Positions 62,952 through 64,000 of a stretch of 64,000 nt of DNA are shown one piece after another. A program made the translations under genes and the position numbers. Each line of letters opens with the position of its first letter. Positions within the stretch are counted from its first letter, which is position 1. Source of the stretch: an uncultured Loktanella sp. (GTDB lineage Bacteria > Pseudomonadota > Alphaproteobacteria > Rhodobacterales > Rhodobacteraceae); contig CAKZNT010000086.1 in the NCBI GenBank assembly GCA_937132065.1, forward strand, positions 1-64,000. Reading direction: 5' to 3'. The notes beneath the pieces are model-generated. The model did no database searches and was not told where the DNA came from. It worked only from the letters and a program-made list of their open reading frames with translations.

Positions 62952-64000
62952 GTTTGCACCATCAGCGCCTCTAGCCCGTGGAAGTGGAACACGTCCGCGT
63001 ATTGCGGCGCTGCTGCAAGTTTGAGGTGCGGGCAGCGCTCGAAGAGCACCTCGAGCGAGATTTGTAGCTCTAGCCGCGCCAAGGGTGCGCCGACGCAAAA
63101 ATGGATGCCGCCCCCGAAGCTGGCGTTCTTTGGTCCGTTGCGATCGGGGTCAAACAGCGTTGGATTGTCATAGGCCGCAGGATCGCGGTTTGCCGCCGCC
63201 AGAAGACAGCCGATCTGGTCGCCCCGCTTTAGTTGTTCGCCGTAAAACTCCATGTCTTCATAGACATAGCGGGTGAACATATGCAGCGGCGGATCATGTC
63301 TGATGATCTCTTCGACGAGTGTCGGGGTGATCGTATTGTGCCCCGTTTCCAAGAGCGTTTTGGTCCCGTTCCCGAGCGTGTGCACAGTTGCCTCGTGCCC
63401 CGCATTGAGCAACAGGATGCAGGTGGTGATCAGTTCATCGTCGGTAAGTTTATCGCCCGCCTCATTGGCCGCAATGAGCGTCGAGATCAGGTCATCGCTT
63501 GGTGATTCGCGCTTGATGGCGATGTAGTCGCGGATGAACGCGCTAAAGGCGTTGGTGGCGGCGATTGCCTCGGTTTCGATCTGCGGGGTCCGTTTTGCCT
63601 GATACATGGCGACCATGGCGTTGGACCACTTGAGCAGGTTATCGCTTTGGTCTTCAGGCACGCCGAGCAGTTTGGCAATGATGCGCACGGGCACGGGCTG
63701 CGCGTAGGCTGTCAGTAAATCAAAGGGTTCGCGCGGGAATGCGTCGATCATTTCGTGGCAAAGCGCGCGGATGTCGGGCGCGAGATTGGCGATTGTCCGG
63801 CTGGTGAACGCCCGCAGCACAAGCCCGCGCAGGCGCGTGTGCCGTGGCGCTTCCAGTTCGAGCATGGAGTGAGCCTCGATGGCGTAGAACGGGGCTAGCG
63901 CCTCGGGGATGTCGGGTGCAAATTCCGGCGGGCATTCGCGCCCCATGCGCCGGTCGCGCAGGGCCGCTTGGGTTGCCGCGTAGCTGACCGTGCAGGCCAT
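62948..64000 (-). CDS. Cytochrome P450 (5' end outside the window)
   Basis: The 350 residues seen include the I-helix NAGHEATVHTLGNG, the ExxR pair EEIIRHDPP, the RxxP-like RDPAAYDNPTLFDPDR and the haem-binding FGGGIHFCVGAPLARLEL. The frame is still open at base 64000, and usual P450 length (about 400) means that roughly 40-50 N-terminal residues lie beyond. The I-helix replaces the usual AGxxT with AGHEAT, common in bacterial P450s. Substrate unknown. Confidence 0.92.
   Translation of the reverse strand: MACTVSYAATQAALRDRRMGRECPPEFAPDIPEALAPFYAIEAHSMLELEAPRHTRLRGLVLRAFTSRTIANLAPDIRALCHEMIDAFPREPFDLLTAYAQPVPVRIIAKLLGVPEDQSDNLLKWSNAMVAMYQAKRTPQIETEAIAATNAFSAFIRDYIAIKRESPSDDLISTLIAANEAGDKLTDDELITTCILLLNAGHEATVHTLGNGTKTLLETGHNTITPTLVEEIIRHDPPLHMFTRYVYEDMEFYGEQLKRGDQIGCLLAAANRDPAAYDNPTLFDPDRNGPKNASFGGGIHFCVGAPLARLELQISLEVLFERCPHLKLAAAPQYADVFHFHGLEALMVQT

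Noticed and set aside
21870..63390. Isolated GTGCAC sites elsewhere (for example near 21874, 28857, 34171, 46617, 47828, 48990, 63382)
   Set aside because: Single hexamers occur at about the frequency expected in GC-rich DNA; only the triplets at 11-bp period are unusual.
1..64000. CRISPR array, rRNA operon or insertion sequence
   Set aside because: No regularly spaced identical repeats, no rRNA sequence and no transposase or paired terminal repeats were found in the window.

Overview
The window looks like chromosomal DNA of a marine alphaproteobacterium of the Roseobacter group (Rhodobacteraceae). The evidence is fairly GC-rich coding, the gene sets and their order (tatABC next to a DUF815 ATPase and nlpD-pcm-surE; cvpA-purF; alr-dnaB-pyrE-pyrC; cysG-DUF2849-cysI-cysH-DUF934-fpr beside an Lrp regulator), and an infC gene starting at a non-canonical AUA. 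No rRNA or CRISPR is visible; there is one tRNA, tRNA-Thr(TGT).

Layout. 1-1117 is AT-rich, gene-poor DNA ending at the 3' end of tRNA-Thr, as expected for the edge of a tRNA-linked island. 1.4-5.4 kb holds a di-heme peroxidase, an FG-GAP/ASPIC secreted protein and a ROK repressor, followed by the xylose operon xylFHGBA (5.7-11.7 kb). 11.7-18.3 kb carries a nitroreductase-like protein, a flavin reductase, a methionine-degradation cluster (Lrp regulator, methionine gamma-lyase, 2-oxoacid dehydrogenase E1) and a TylF-type methyltransferase.

18.47-28.33 kb is a genomic island inserted in the 5' end of dusA. A dusA start fragment remains on the left, the intact dusA with a replaced N-terminus lies on the right, and imperfect 26-bp direct repeats mark both junctions. 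A third att-like site with the same architecture lies at about 24.66-24.75 kb, so the island appears to be two modules in tandem. The left module encodes a polar amino-acid ABC importer, an N-acylamino-acid racemase, a GNAT acyltransferase and an RpiR regulator, together suggesting uptake and inversion of D-amino acids. The right module carries an unusual SUMF1-fold protein paired with a 34-residue glycine-rich peptide, then a scar of a replication-protein fragment and a truncated tyrosine integrase.

28.2-64 kb is core chromosome: dusA-tauE, tatABC, periplasmic and repair genes, purF/cvpA/radA, alr, dnaB, pyrE/pyrC, glutaryl-CoA dehydrogenase, xdhC, infC, an extreme alanine-rich membrane-anchored protein, the assimilatory sulfate/sulfite operon and a cytochrome P450 cut by the window edge.

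The most unexpected signal that gene annotation does not explain is a motif of three GTGCAC palindromes at exactly 11-bp period. It occurs three times (1305, 36354, 61323), once between genes and twice inside genes. I know of no described function for it.
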